From assembly GCF_026262505.1 (NCBI RefSeq), contig NC_067203.1, forward strand, positions 2,914,001 to 2,978,000: DNA of 64,000 bases. Reading direction: 5' to 3'. The notes under the pieces were generated by a model that was not told the origin of the DNA, made no database searches, and worked only from the letters and a program-made list of their open reading frames with translations. This DNA comes from Trichomonas vaginalis G3. Its lineage: Eukaryota; Parabasalia; Trichomonadida; Trichomonadidae. Positions 19,060 through 29,207 of this stretch are shown piece after piece. Position 1 is the stretch's first letter. Every line of letters starts with the position of its first letter. Made by a program: the position numbers and the translations under genes.

Positions 19060-19326
19060 ATAAAAATATATTTTAGGTGAAGAGGTGAGATTTCACCTGT
19101 TTTCTCACCTAATTTTTCACCCCAGTTATTTTATAAGCGTTTTACATGGTAAACGTTATTTTTTAAATTTTGTGAAAACTCAACGGTTTGACACATGCCC
19201 TAAAAATTATTTTACTCAGAATTTTGTTGCTGAATTCAGCAAAAATAATGTTTAGGGTAGATGGTTAGATCTAACCTCATTTCTACCCTCATTTCTACCC
19301 TCATTATTTATAACCGTTTTACATGG
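19060..19326. repeat. Tandem pair of word boxes with duplicated gene tail
   Basis: Two side-by-side units of about 170 bp. Each runs GTTGCTGAATTCA, AAAAATA..TTTAGG, a palindromic word box, then TTTTACATGGTAAACGTTA, which in the second unit is the 3' end of the 314-residue gene. The first box uses GGTGAG/CTCACC words and the second uses GGTTAG and GGGTAG/CTACCC words at the matching positions. This is the gene-free stretch between the T5orf172 gene and the 314-residue gene. Confidence 0.75.
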
Positions 19327-20252
19327 TAAACGTTATGAATTCGTGAGATTCTAAACAATTTCGTAGCTTCTATTTCTTCAGTTAATATATCAAAAATTTT
19401 AACAATGCCGAAAGTTTCTTTATACTTCTTCTTGACATCAGATAAAAGGAAATCATCAGCTGTGGGATAGTTTTTATTAAGAAATGTCAACATGTCCATT
19501 TTATCTTCTACTGGCTTTTCTGCTTCTTTCTTTAAGTCTGCGTAATCGTTTCTCATTCTTTCTATCTCTTTTACTGAGTAGTTATATTTCCTCATTGCTG
19601 CTTTACATTTTGAACATTGCGGATTCATTTTTGCGTTATACATTGAAACATTACCAGCTAGAACAACTAAAGCATCAATGGCTTTCTTTAAATCTGAAGC
19701 AGTTGGTTTTATCTGTTCGTTCCATACTTTGCCTCTTCTGTCTTTATCTCTTATCTGCCACACACATTCAGCAGCTAATGAAACAAAGTTATCGTAAGTC
19801 TTAAACTCCTCAGATTTATATATGTCAGAAATGTTTTTATAAACCATGTCGCAATCTTTGTTCATAACTTTATGGTTGCAATGAAAACCAAGGAATTCAT
19901 AATTTACTTTACGTATGAACTTCTTTATTTCTACTGAATCAGTAACTTTAACTTCAATTTCATCGAATTCAGGAATAGTTAGTTTTTGTTGCTGAACTTC
20001 CGGTAATTTAGGCAAATGGTCTATGATATCTTGCATTTCATATAGCTCCTCTCCATTTGTTTCATCTTTCGCACTACAGTCTAAATTACTTGTTAAAAGT
20101 TCTTGCTTTATTCTTTGTATTTCTGTTTCAAAAGTATATGAAGAAGGAATGAAGTTTTTCATCTCTACCAACATTGACGTAGGATTCATGATTAATGAAT
20201 TTGGTGCCGTGCATGCTGTCGAAAGTGCTGATGTTTCGATTGTTGAAATCAT
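19308..20252 (-). CDS. Hypothetical protein, 314 residues, with Cys motif
   Basis: Not recognised. The N-terminal ~100 residues are Ser/Thr-rich and coiled (EIQRIKQELL). A central block has His/Cys residues (FHCNHKVMNKDCDMVY). CSKCKAAMRKYNYSVKEIER suggests a small zinc or redox pair beside a helix, and the C-terminal ~50 residues contain FGIVKIFDILTEEIEATKLF. It shares its promoter block with the two downstream KilA-N-type genes, so a regulatory or early role is likely. The 3' end is duplicated just downstream. Confidence 0.55.
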   Translation of the reverse strand: MISTIETSALSTACTAPNSLIMNPTSMLVEMKNFIPSSYTFETEIQRIKQELLTSNLDCSAKDETNGEELYEMQDIIDHLPKLPEVQQQKLTIPEFDEIEVKVTDSVEIKKFIRKVNYEFLGFHCNHKVMNKDCDMVYKNISDIYKSEEFKTYDNFVSLAAECVWQIRDKDRRGKVWNEQIKPTASDLKKAIDALVVLAGNVSMYNAKMNPQCSKCKAAMRKYNYSVKEIERMRNDYADLKKEAEKPVEDKMDMLTFLNKNYPTADDFLLSDVKKKYKETFGIVKIFDILTEEIEATKLFRISRIHNVYHVKRL

Positions 20253-20322
20253 ATCTTTTATACAAAATAAAAAAAATAAATAAAAATAAAACTAACTTTA
20301 TTTTTTCTGTCTTAAGGAAATT
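20253..20322 (-). promoter_or_regulatory. Shared upstream block, copy 3 of 3
   Basis: TTCCTTAAGACAGAAAAAA, AAAGTTAGTTTTATTTTT and TATTTTGTATAAAAGAT immediately before the ATG. It has the same order and spacing as the other two copies. Confidence 0.6.
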
Positions 20323-20327
20323 CATGA

Positions 20328-20398
20328 AAATTCATGAGGGTAGAAATGAGGGTAGAAATGAGGTTAGATCTAACCATCTACCCTAAACATTATTTTTG
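20328..20398. repeat. Word box, CTACCC type, inverted
   Basis: Reads GAGGGTAG, GAGGGTAG, GAGGTTAG-ATC-TAACC, CATCTACCC, then TAAACATTATTTTTGC. It is the opposite orientation of the box at 19240 and ends in the KilA-N-like fragment. Confidence 0.7.
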
Positions 20399-20751
20399 CT
20401 GAATTCAGCAACAAAATGAACGAGGTCAGGATGTATGTAAATACCTTTGAATTCATTTATAACGCCCTTAGTAAGCTCATAAAATGCTTGTTTTGAGGTG
20501 GAGCCAAAAGTGGCTCGACCGTATTCTTTCAACCAAAACTCAAGAATTTCTGCATGAATTTTGTATAAAAAGCAACCGTCTGAATTCAGACTGTTGCTAT
20601 ATTCTTCACAAAATGCCTTATAATACTCTTCCCAGGACTTATTTTCCAACAACTTTCTAAAGTCTTTCCTAAACTGACTGACTGACTGACTGACTGACGG
20701 CACAAAGTGGCTTAACGAAAACATTAATATATAAAATTCATGAAAATTCAT
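20383..20751 (-). pseudogene. KilA-N-like fragment
   Basis: The C-terminal part (EILEFWLKEYGRATFGSTSK then GIYIHPDLVHFVAEF) matches the KilA-N block seen in N at 33.5-33.85 and 41.6-41.9 kb, where it continues as VKYAFYVKDIMDSI. The copy here ends at an adjoining box, so it is a fragment. Hairpin GAGCCA-aaag-TGGCTC lies inside it, as in the N copies. A GACT/GACTGACT repeat lies at its 5' side. Confidence 0.55.
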
Positions 20752-20815
20752 GAGGGTGAAAAAAGAGGTGAAAAAACAGGTGAGATCTAACCATCTACCC
20801 TAAATATATTTTTGG
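20740..20815. repeat. Hybrid word box (CTCACC and CTACCC types)
   Basis: One half reads GAGGGTGAAAAAAGAGGTGA and CAGGTGAG; the other half reads TAACCATCTACCC. The join is at the central GATC, so the box looks like a recombinant of two word types. Confidence 0.65.
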
Positions 20816-20888
20816 TGTAAATTTATGGTACCATTAATGATATCATGACTGTTCTCGTTCATGTCTGATTTACATCTAATGAAAAAGT

Positions 20889-21970
20889 TTAGAAGAATTT
20901 TCTTATTCTTTCTGGCATATTTTTGTCTTTCCAGTACTCCCGCTCTAATGGTCCCAGATGTGTTGGCTTCGACTCTCTCAAGTTCTTAGATGGTATAACA
21001 TCTTCAACGCCTCCTTCATATCTTACTTTATAAGTGTCATCGTTTGTGTTATAGCCAAGTATTTCAATAACCACTCCTCGCTTTGCTTCGTCAATGGTTT
21101 CAGCAAGTTTGCCATTACTACTTTCGACTAATTTATGACGAGGATAAAACGCTATGGAGTCGTCAGCAGCTTTTATAAGATATCCATTACCTTGCGTAGA
21201 GTCTACGATATAATAATTTCGACTTAACCTTAAACGTTTCTTTGTCAATGGTTTGTCGTCAAGAACTACACGAACTTTTGTACCAGGAATGAGGGTAAAT
21301 TGTGTTGAATTTCTGATATTTTGTGTTTGACTTCGTTTCTTTTGTATATACTTTTTCTTGTTGTTGTGTCATTGAATTTGGTGTATGTCCTGTTGTAGAA
21401 TGTGTTGAGGAATTATATACTTCGAGAAAATGTTTCATTGTTTCTTCGGTAAAGTCTCGCTCTTGATTTAAATCTCTGAGCGTTCTTATGAAGCGGTTTA
21501 TGATGCCGAGTATGTTATGGTTATGGTCTTCAGTAGTGTAGTGAGTTATGTTATGCTTAATGAGAAAATCTGTGATTTCATTGCTGAGGTATGCACTGTC
21601 TTGTCTGATGTTAAAGTACTTGGGCTATGTTCTGCTACAAACTTTTGTAAAACTCTTAACACTTCACGAGTTCCTTTATTCCTCATTATATACGCAAAAG
21701 CTTTGCAAGTGTTAACATTAATGAAGATGAGGAATGGTTTATGTCCTCCTTTTCTGCTTTGAATGAGAGTGTCAAATTGGTATGCGTCAGGAGTGTTGGA
21801 GTAAATTGGAAAAAGTAGTCGTAAGGGTTTATTTTTGTTTGATGTACAACATTTTTGTCAAAGAACTTTTTCACTTCAGCTCTGTTAGTAAATCCCCAAC
21901 TTTTTGCTGCTTCATTGAACTTCTTAAATGACCTCCATGGATGTTGTTCGAATACTTCTTTCAAGCTCAT
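20889..21970 (-). pseudogene. Maverick integrase, M2 copy, broken
   Basis: Near-identical in most of its length to the M1 integrase (454-1539), including the start MSLKEVFEQHPWRSFKKFNE and the C-terminal chromo-like module. About three breaks are visible. The small divergence from M1 shows the two elements separated recently. Confidence 0.85.
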
Positions 21971-21989
21971 TTATGTAAAGTTAAAGAGT

Positions 21990-24900
21990 TTAACCAACTC
22001 GTATCCAAGCGTGCATTGTTATATAAGGAGGCATATAATCTTTTCCATTACCTGCTGGGTCTGTAATACCAGCTACAACATGTGTATGATTTCCTGCAGT
22101 TCCACAGAAAATACCTGTGCTAACATCTTTGGGGTCATCTGAGATATCATATCTATTCATTCCCCATCTATCCGAACCCGCTGCAAGATTTATATAACCT
22201 CTTTTTGTTATTGAATGTGAATGGTTTCCTTCCACAGATGTTCTTCCACTGAACCTATGCATATGTGAAGGAAGGTTTTCAATACCTATTTTCTTTGAAC
22301 CTCCCATCTTCATTGACTGCGTATTAGTGTAGAATGGAAAACTGTCAACTATTTCATACCATCTACACCAAATAAAGTGTTGGGATTATTGGATTCATAG
22401 ACGTATAAACAGCTCCTATAGGATATATTAAATCATATATGCTCATAACTCTATAAACATATTCTAAAGAACTTATGTCATTAAATACCATTTGGAATGT
22501 ATCTCCCGGATGAAATGTTGCATTTGTTCCACTTTTATAATGTAATGTTAGTTCAATAGAATTATCCAAGAAAAATTCAAAAGTATCTGGTTGAAGACCT
22601 CTAACAAATTCAAATGGAGTTGCTGGTTCACCATTTATAATTTCTGTTGTAAATGTCATTGTATCTGGTTTCGAAAATTTCTTTGTTAGTTCTGCATCCA
22701 CATAAGTTTTATCTGCTTTTTTATCTAACATTGCTGGTAGTCCATGTGTTTCAAAGTTTCTGACATGACCTTCAATGTTCATACATTTACTATTTAAGGA
22801 GTTTAGTGTATCTTTTACGCTTGTACTTGGATTCTCTAAAGGTGCACTTGAACCAAGGGTATAGTTCAATATTATGTCGTCTGCTCTAACAGTAGTGAAG
22901 GATTTATGTGTATGGTTCTTGTCGGCTTTACTGTCTAATGTAGCTTGAAGTTCATTTATATCGGAGATGTTGTGTTTATGAGATTTCAAAACTTTGTTCA
23001 TTGCTTCGAGTTCAACTTTGTCAGCTTTACTTTTAATAGCATCTTCAAACGTTATTTTTGACTTAACTCTCAAAGTAAATCTTGGTTCAACTAATACACC
23101 TTTAACAGAGAAAGTAGAGGCATAAATTTCATCGTTATAACTAAATGCTTCTGGTGCTTTACCCGTGTCATACTGTACAGTACAGCTTATGTCATAACCT
23201 TTAGCACGAATGTATTTATATCTTCTTTCATTGGGGTCTTCCGTCTTCACTTCATCACTTCGTGTTAAATATCCATGGTAGTCCGTTATAATCTGTTCGT
23301 CTGAAGTTATATAATGAACGTGGTTCTTGACTTTATCACTCAGAGCTAAAAGCTCATTTTTGTCTGCTTTTTTCGGCTAATTTCTCATTTAACATCATTC
23401 ACTTCTAATTCAACTCTTCCGCCAGAACTCTTATTATCATTAATCTTTTTCATTAATTCGGTAATTACGTCATAAAAGACTATATTCTGTTTTCGGTTTT
23501 GTAAATAATGAGTCAAAATTTCTTTTCATCATTACATCGCTGACATTAATGATATCACCAATTCCTTTTTCATTTATTCTCTTCATTAATTCTGCAATAA
23601 TGACGAATATATAATCTGTTAATTTATTCTCTTCATCGAGGGTTATAGAATGTTTTGAAATTGAATCATTAACTCCTCTAAATAAATCAATAACTTCAGG
23701 ATACACGTTTTTAATGTCTCGAATAACCCGACCAGTATCCTGTTGTTCATGTTCTTCGTTCCGTCGTTACGTGGTTTTATATCTCTAACCATCATCAACG
23801 CAGCCATAACCGGAGGGTTTGTTGCTATCTGTTCGAAAATCTGACCGTTATGTATGGTATATCTAAATAATTTCTTTGTGTTTGTTAAAACATTTGAAAC
23901 AAGTCTTTTAAAAACCATCTACAAAATTTCCTGTTTCACCTAATGTTCTTGCAGCATTTACAAGCTCACCCATTCCCGCTTTTTGACCCAAAAACGTCCA
24001 TATTGCATTTATTTCACTCTGTATAGTTGTCCATTCAGCGAAACTAACACCCGCATTCGCTAAGCTGAAAATGAAATTCAGTGGATCGAACTTAATTCCA
24101 CCTTCTTTTTCAATTTCAACGAACTCACTAACATGAGATTTTAAGTATTCTTTCGTTAAAATTGTTTTCCCCGATGTTATGTCATTAACGAAACTATCAC
24201 CGTCAAAAGTTAACGAATTCAATTTCGTCGTTGATGCTTTTATTTCATACACCGCTTTATTGATAGTTTTTGGCTCACCTTCTTTAGAAGCATATGAAAC
24301 ATTAATGAATGAATTATATGTATTCGTGAATGAATTAAAATCAATGATTTTCATTAATGACGCCTTTAATGATTCATTTACTGTCGAATCCCTTAAAGTA
24401 ATTAATGAACTGTCATTTATGAAAGGTACACTGCAAACCGTCGAGTTTGGATCAAATGCTGTAGTTGGTGCAGGAATATTAATGATATAAGTCATTAAAT
24501 CATTAAGTGACGTAAATAATGTTGTCGTTTTTGATTTAATTTCTTTAGCATCTGTTATATATGGTAATTTTATTTCTGTAGTTTCTGAATTAAAGATATT
24601 CGCTAAAATGTTTTGTAAACTGTTTTGAACAGCTGTGTAAACCGTTGAATCCGGAACTCTTACGATTTCACCGTCCTTAATAAAAGGCATTGCACATGGT
24701 GTAGTGCTTGGGTCAAATCTTTCGGGATTATAATTCAACATATATTCTAACGCTTCATATACAGACTTATATACTGTTGTGTCGTTCTTCATGACAACTT
24801 CACCATTTACAATGAATGGCATAGTACATGGAGTTAAAATAGGGTCAAACTTTTCATAGTCCTTCCATGTTATGTATTTCTCGGTATTTCCATCACTGAT

Positions 24901-24993
24901 AACAATATATTTGTCAGTAAGTGTGAGAGAGTATTGACCAAAATATAAACGTTTAGCTCTGTCAGCTTCATACGCATATGCAGCTATACTCAT
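21990..24993 (-). pseudogene. Fibre protein, M2 copy with different shaft, broken
   Basis: Homologue of the M1 fibre. The middle repeats (KSFTTVRADDIIL) and the collar-type tip (GNHSHSITKRGY, MPPYITMHAWIRV) match M1, whereas the N-terminal ~360 residues differ. Instead of a collagen run there are about four ~45-residue repeats with PFIxDGxxxxxxDSTVxxS. An extra ~100-residue segment (FTTEIINGEPATPFEFVRG) lies before the tip. About four breaks are visible. The divergent start sits 17 bp from the next gene, as in M1. Confidence 0.75.
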
Positions 24994-25010
24994 ATTTTAA
25001 TGAGAATAAA

Positions 25011-25786
25011 ATGTTGTTCTATTTGCAAAGTACAGACCCAAACGAATACGGGACAGTAAAGCTACAAACAAACTTAGGTCTACAGAATGAGGCGCTTGCA
25101 TTCAGAATGGTTGACTTCAATACTATCCTTCATTCGTTATAACAGATGAAACAGATTTCATGGAGCTTGAAATAGATGGAAAGAAGCATGAAATAAGATT
25201 TCACAATAATGTAGAATATAAGATGGAAACATTAGCTGGAGTGTTAAATGCTCTCATAAATACTACAATAAACAAGGATAACGAAGAAAACTTAATGAAT
25301 GTTAAACTTATTGCAGGAGTTTTGAAGTTCAGTTATGCGAAGGAGTTTAAGATACCAAGAATGAGTCATAGAGTACAACTTCTTTTGGGAGCATACCATA
25401 TGACATTTCCTTTGAAAAGTGTTGACAAAACGATTGAGATGAAATCTGTTCCATACGTATGTTATGGTAATTGTTTGTACATTGAGTCAAAAATAGCTAA
25501 TGTCACAGGTATTTCAGGAGTTAATAGTAAAGGTTCAGTAGAATATAAATCCTTCTGTTATGCAGTCAATTCAATGTTCATTCCAAACGTTCCTGTCATA
25601 GCAACTCATTTAGGTAAATGGGTTCGCATTAGTCCTCATAATTTGAAAGACATGCAATTCAGACTTGTTGACTTTCAAGGAGAGCCTGTAGAACTGAAGG
25701 CACCAGTGCGAATGACTGTTGAAGTTGACTTTTTAGAAAATATTAAATGCAACAGCTTACAAGAGAACTCAGAGCTAAAAATATAA
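25011..25786 (+). pseudogene. M2 copy of the 254-residue virion protein, broken
   Basis: Matches the M1 gene at 4459 almost exactly over its C-terminal two thirds (EFKIPRMSHRVQLLLGAYHM onward), while the segment around residues 50-100 differs clearly. About one break is visible near the start. Overlaps the following small gene by 40 bp, as in M1. Confidence 0.7.
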
Positions 25787-26025
25787 AGTATGAATGTTAT
25801 GTATTAGGTCATGAACTTTGGTTGTTGCTGTTTGATGAAACAAATGAGTTAGTTATGTCAGTCAAGAGAACAGAAAAATATTGTGTTAGTGAAAACTGCA
25901 CCAAGTCAATAAGATTAGGTTTGCATTATGAAGATGAGTTCGATACTGTTGAAGAAGTTTTGGATAGATATACAAATTGCTTTAATTTACTAAAACATAT
26001 TTCAAACAAAGCTTATATTCTGTGA
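25747..26025 (+). CDS. M2 copy of the 80-residue protein, altered tail
   Basis: Identical to the M1 protein (5184) through EVLDRY. The C-terminus then differs because the hairpin-bearing spacer present in M1 is missing here and the frame runs into the convergent p197 gene. Overlap with the upstream gene is kept. Function unknown. Confidence 0.5.
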   Translation: MQQLTRELRAKNIKYECYVLGHELWLLLFDETNELVMSVKRTEKYCVSENCTKSIRLGLHYEDEFDTVEEVLDRYTNCFNLLKHISNKAYIL

Positions 26026-26595
26026 AAGTTTTGTATACTCGTTCGAATATTTATACTTAAACTCAACTCCTGTAGTTCCTGGTGTTTCAATGATGCGGAT
26101 GTTACCTATTTTCATGAATATTGGCGTTTGACCACAGCATTCGATTTCAGGGTCGAGATAGTCAATGACACATTGCTTTCCTGTTATTCGTGATATAACA
26201 TTTTCAAGGTCCTCCTTTGTTAGAATTATTTGGTTCTTACTTATAAGATTTATCAAAAGCTTCTTATCGTCTTTGAGTAAAATTGTTTGGTATAACTGAA
26301 GAAGGTAATGGTCTACGTTATCTGAAGGATTTGTTTGAACATTTATGTAAGGGTTGTCGTTGGCTTCTCTTGAAAGAATTTGGTCCAGTGGTGGATACTC
26401 TAACTTAACATCTGATGTAGCGTTAGCGTTTGAAGCTGTGTTTAAATTCACGGATTTCAGCTCTGGTTCTTTTTCTTTCAAACACTCTGAACTATAGTTC
26501 TTTATGACAATATTGTTTGTCGTTCGTGAGTCAACATTTGATGTTGGTTCAATTGGAACATTAACGGCACCAGCTAAGATGGATTTGCTTCTCAT
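26002..26595 (-). CDS. p197 family virion-associated protein
   Basis: The open 197-residue member of the family. It starts MRSKSILAGAVNVPIEPTSN with a Ser/Asn-rich first 70 residues. It has a helical middle (DHYLLQLYQTILLKDDKKLL), then EDLENVISRI, and a beta-rich end (IECCGQTPIFMKIGNIRIIE, FKYKYSNEY). The M4 protein at 63339 has the same order (CCGVSYNVIDKIYVMKGGET, LKYSF), so this is a shared Maverick family. Start chosen by conservation of the 25-bp divergent gap. Function unknown. Confidence 0.6.
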   Translation of the reverse strand: MRSKSILAGAVNVPIEPTSNVDSRTTNNIVIKNYSSECLKEKEPELKSVNLNTASNANATSDVKLEYPPLDQILSREANDNPYINVQTNPSDNVDHYLLQLYQTILLKDDKKLLINLISKNQIILTKEDLENVISRITGKQCVIDYLDPEIECCGQTPIFMKIGNIRIIETPGTTGVEFKYKYSNEYTKLSQNISFV

Positions 26596-26620
26596 TTCAT
26601 ATAGAATAAAAACCTTTTAT
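26596..26620. promoter_or_regulatory. 25-bp bidirectional promoter gap
   Basis: Contains ATAGAATAAAAACCTTTTAT between divergent ATGs at 26595 (minus) and 26621 (plus); identical in M1 (6101-6125). GAATAAA also appears in the 17-bp fibre gap. Confidence 0.5.
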
Positions 26621-27022
26621 ATGTATGAAATGAACAATATACTCGACAAGGGTTTGAATGTAAAGCTAACGAATGAAAATATTGTTGAATTCACTGAGAC
26701 AGGAGCTGTGTATAAAGATGTAGAACTACTGAACAAAAGAGCAAAGGGATGAAGCAGGAATATGAACAAAGGGTGGAAGCCTATAAAAATTTATGTCAAT
26801 GATGGCTCAGGAGGTTCAAACATAAAGTATGCAGAAAGTTATAGAGTTTATGCGTTAAAAGGTGAAAAGCCTTCATTTAAGAACAGCTATTCTAACACAT
26901 ATCCTCAAAAGCTAACGGATGGGGAAGTGGATGATATGAATGACAGCAAAAATATTAACAGAAATGGCGACAGAGATGCATGGAATTTGTTTACCATCAG
27001 TCAATTGAAGGTTAAACTTTAA
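26621..27022 (+). pseudogene. M2 copy of the 133-residue protein, broken
   Basis: Same start (MYEMNNILDKG) and nearly identical sequence to the M1 gene at 6126, with about one break. Ends 4 bp inside the convergent ATPase gene, as in M1. Confidence 0.65.
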
Positions 27023-27562
27023 AACAATGTTGGTCGTTCCCATGGAATATTTTTGACTTTAATGGTATTAGTCATGATATGAATCTCAAGGTATGAACGA
27101 GGAGAGATGAGAGACTTATATGCTTCCCAAATTTCTTCAAAAGGTAATGTTATACCTGACTGTTTCCAAATGAGTTCAATATCATAGCGTGAGAAACCTT
27201 GAAAGATAACGAAGTCAGTTATGAGACGTTTTATGTTTAAAGCAAGAAACGCCATGTTTGCATAAGTATTGCTACAGTTAAATGGTAATGTCTGACTTTA
27301 GTTATGATGTTAGCTAATGGTGAGTCAGGCTTTGACACTAAACCTTTTCCGGCGAAGTCGTCACAAACGAGCAGAGTGTTTGAAGGATACTTTTTGAAGG
27401 GGTATTTTGAAAGTTTTGATAGAATGTAGTTTGTCAGTCGTTTCATATCGTAAACTCCTGAGTACTGACGTAAGTGGTGTTTGTCAATAATTCTTTCCAT
27501 CTCTTCTGAAGTCTTTTGCATTCCTGACTGTATGAACTCTACAATAGCATAATATTTTCTCT
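27019..27562 (-). pseudogene. Packaging ATPase, M2, C-terminal part cut by N
   Basis: C-terminal half of the M2 ATPase, close to M1 6524-7080 (MQKTSEEMERIIDKHHLRQY, KRLITDFVIFQGFSRYDIEL). The gene is interrupted at TACGTC by insertion of N; its N-terminal part resumes at 47617-47959. It is broken elsewhere too. Confidence 0.8.
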
Positions 27563-27568
27563 TACGTC
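27563..27568. repeat. Target-site duplication of N, left copy (TACGTC)
   Basis: TACGTC abuts the AG of the N left end; the same six bases abut the CT of the right end at 47617-47622. The uninterrupted M1 homologue (around 7075) has TACGTC once, which directly confirms the insertion and the 6-bp duplication typical of Mavericks. Confidence 0.95.
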
Positions 27569-27740
27569 AGTTAGTATGGCTAAGTTGGGTACGGCGGCAC
27601 TGCGTTCCACCTTACCCAACTTAACCTTAAATATTTACAAAACCATCTGACACATAAACGACTTCACTAACGACTTCACTAACGACTTCACTAACGACTT
27701 CACTAACGACTTCACTAACGACTTCACTACCGTCCTCACT
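27569..27740. repeat. N left end: hairpin and 12-bp repeats
   Basis: Terminal AGTTAGTAT, then a 14-bp stem GGCTAAGTTGGGTA / TACCCAACTTAACC (27578-27626) with one wobble pair. This is followed by AAATATTTACAAAACC and about six copies of CGACTTCACTAA (27658-27735). The mirrored right end has about eleven copies. Confidence 0.9.
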
Positions 27741-27794
27741 AAATAAAAATAACCTTATTTTTATTTTTTAAATTTTTTATTTCATTACAAAGAC

Positions 27795-28229
27795 ATGTCC
27801 GACTACATTTACTATGACTCTTTCCCAGAACGTTTCCGTGAACTATTCAAAACTCAAGTAAAACTGAGAAACATGCATTTTAACAAAGACAGACCCATTG
27901 ACGATGAAAGAAACCCTGAATATATTACAATCCCATATGACGCAAAGTTCATTGCATACATTCCTTATGGTCGCAGAGGAACGAAAACTATTTCAACAAA
28001 GAACAAAAATTATTTCTGGAGCGATGAAGAAAATTGCCTTATCTACATAAATGCATACGTAAATAAAGCTACATATTGTACAAAAGAAGGTTGGACTGGA
28101 TTTGAGCTCTACATATACGACGACGATGGAAACAGACGTTGTGTATACCCATACGATAATATGTACCATTGTTTTCATCAAGCATTAAACGAATACATAG
28201 TCAGTAAGGGTCTCATTCCTGCTGAGTAG
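27795..28229 (+). CDS. Conserved protein, 144 residues (MSDYIYY family)
   Basis: Tyr-rich small protein (MSDYIYYDSFPERFRELFKT, YITIPYDAKFIAYIPYGRRG, FELYIYDDDGNRRCVYPYDN) ending in a helical HCFHQALNEYIVSKGLI. It is the first gene inside the end of N (left arm here, degraded right-arm copy at 46905) and inside the right end of M2 (49309). Its constant end-proximal place suggests a role tied to element ends or a late small virion protein. No family is recognised. Confidence 0.6.
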   Translation: MSDYIYYDSFPERFRELFKTQVKLRNMHFNKDRPIDDERNPEYITIPYDAKFIAYIPYGRRGTKTISTKNKNYFWSDEENCLIYINAYVNKATYCTKEGWTGFELYIYDDDGNRRCVYPYDNMYHCFHQALNEYIVSKGLIPAE

Positions 28230-28382
28230 AAATGTTATATTTTTGTTCCCACATTTATTTAAAAATTAATGATATCACCACCCTCACGCGTATGAAAACA
28301 TAGCACAAAAATAAATTTAGGTGAAGTGGTGAGATCTCACCTGTTTTTTCACCTGTTTTTTCACCCTGTTGAATTCATTGCT
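28230..28382. repeat. Word box, CTCACC type, with spacer
   Basis: AAATTTAGGTGAAGTGGTGAG-ATC-TCACCTG, then two TTTTTTCACC words and CCTGTTGAATTCA. Precedes the 3' end of the 80-residue gene; the upstream part has GATATCACCACCCTCACGCG, which is also seen near the box at 9150 in inverted form. Confidence 0.7.
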
Positions 28383-28625
28383 TTATAACTCACTGTCGTC
28401 TGCTTTCTCCAACTCTTCTAACTTCTTCTTAAGTTCAGCAATGTTGTCCTCATGAAGTTTAATCTTTCTCAAAATTCCTTCTTTATCTAATGGTTGCTTT
28501 ATCTTTCTAAACTGAACTCTACCATCCTTCATAGTATGAATGTAAAAACCTTCTGGAATAGTTCCTGATTTAATGTATTCTACCAAAAACTTTTGTTTCA
28601 TTGCTTCAGTGACTTTAGTCGTCAT
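28383..28625 (-). CDS. Small protein, 80 residues, beta-hairpin plus coiled coil
   Basis: N-terminal helix (TEAMKQKFLVEYIKSGTIPE), a beta-hairpin YIHTMKDGRVQFRKIKQPLD, and a C-terminal coiled coil (DNIAELKKKLEELEKADD). The hairpin resembles that of the 144-residue protein at 11232, so it may be a shared adaptor domain. A degraded mirror copy lies at 46500-46760. Confidence 0.5.
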   Translation of the reverse strand: MTTKVTEAMKQKFLVEYIKSGTIPEGFYIHTMKDGRVQFRKIKQPLDKEGILRKIKLHEDNIAELKKKLEELEKADDSEL

Positions 28626-29207
28626 TTTACTCTAAGGTGAAGCTAGCACAGCGATAATGGATTTCATGACTTTTTAGTATTTCATGCAATCTTAACAGAT
28701 AGCCTTACAAGTACTTCCAGTGTCCCTAGCTGTCCCTCCTTTTTATATAACTCCATGACATTTATAATCTCGCGAAACTTAACAGGTAGCATAACAGATT
28801 AAAATCAGATGAGGTTTTGAACCAAAATTTCTAAGCAACGTTGTCAAGGATTTTGAGGAACTAGGGACAGAGTGTGGCAAAGTCCAAGATTTAATTTATC
28901 TTCATCTGTTTCATCAGCTATCTCATCTAATATGCCAATATTTTATTCATAACTCGTGGCAAACTCACTAACTTTCATTATGTTCATCTGCATGCTTCAT
29001 CTGATAGAAAGTATGACTTTCATTAACTCTGTGAGATAATGAAAACTACTAGGGACAGAGACCATGGCAAAGTTTATGACTTTCATTATTTCCAGAACTT
29101 AATGAAAACTACTAGGGACAGAGACCATGGCAAAGTTCATGATTTAATTTATTCTCTCACTAACAACAAATACAAAACTCCAACACTAACGACAAAAATA
29201 AATGTCC
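28626..29207. other. Non-coding spacer with direct repeats, N left arm
   Basis: No gene is seen. It contains three copies of a unit around CTAGGGACAGAG ... GGCAAAG (near 28860, 29050, 29111), the last two sharing GACAGAGACCATGGCAAAGT. A CTAGCTGTCCCTCC segment and CATGCTTCATCTGATAGAAA also occur. The mirror image is at 45935-46495 with the same repeats. Confidence 0.7.
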
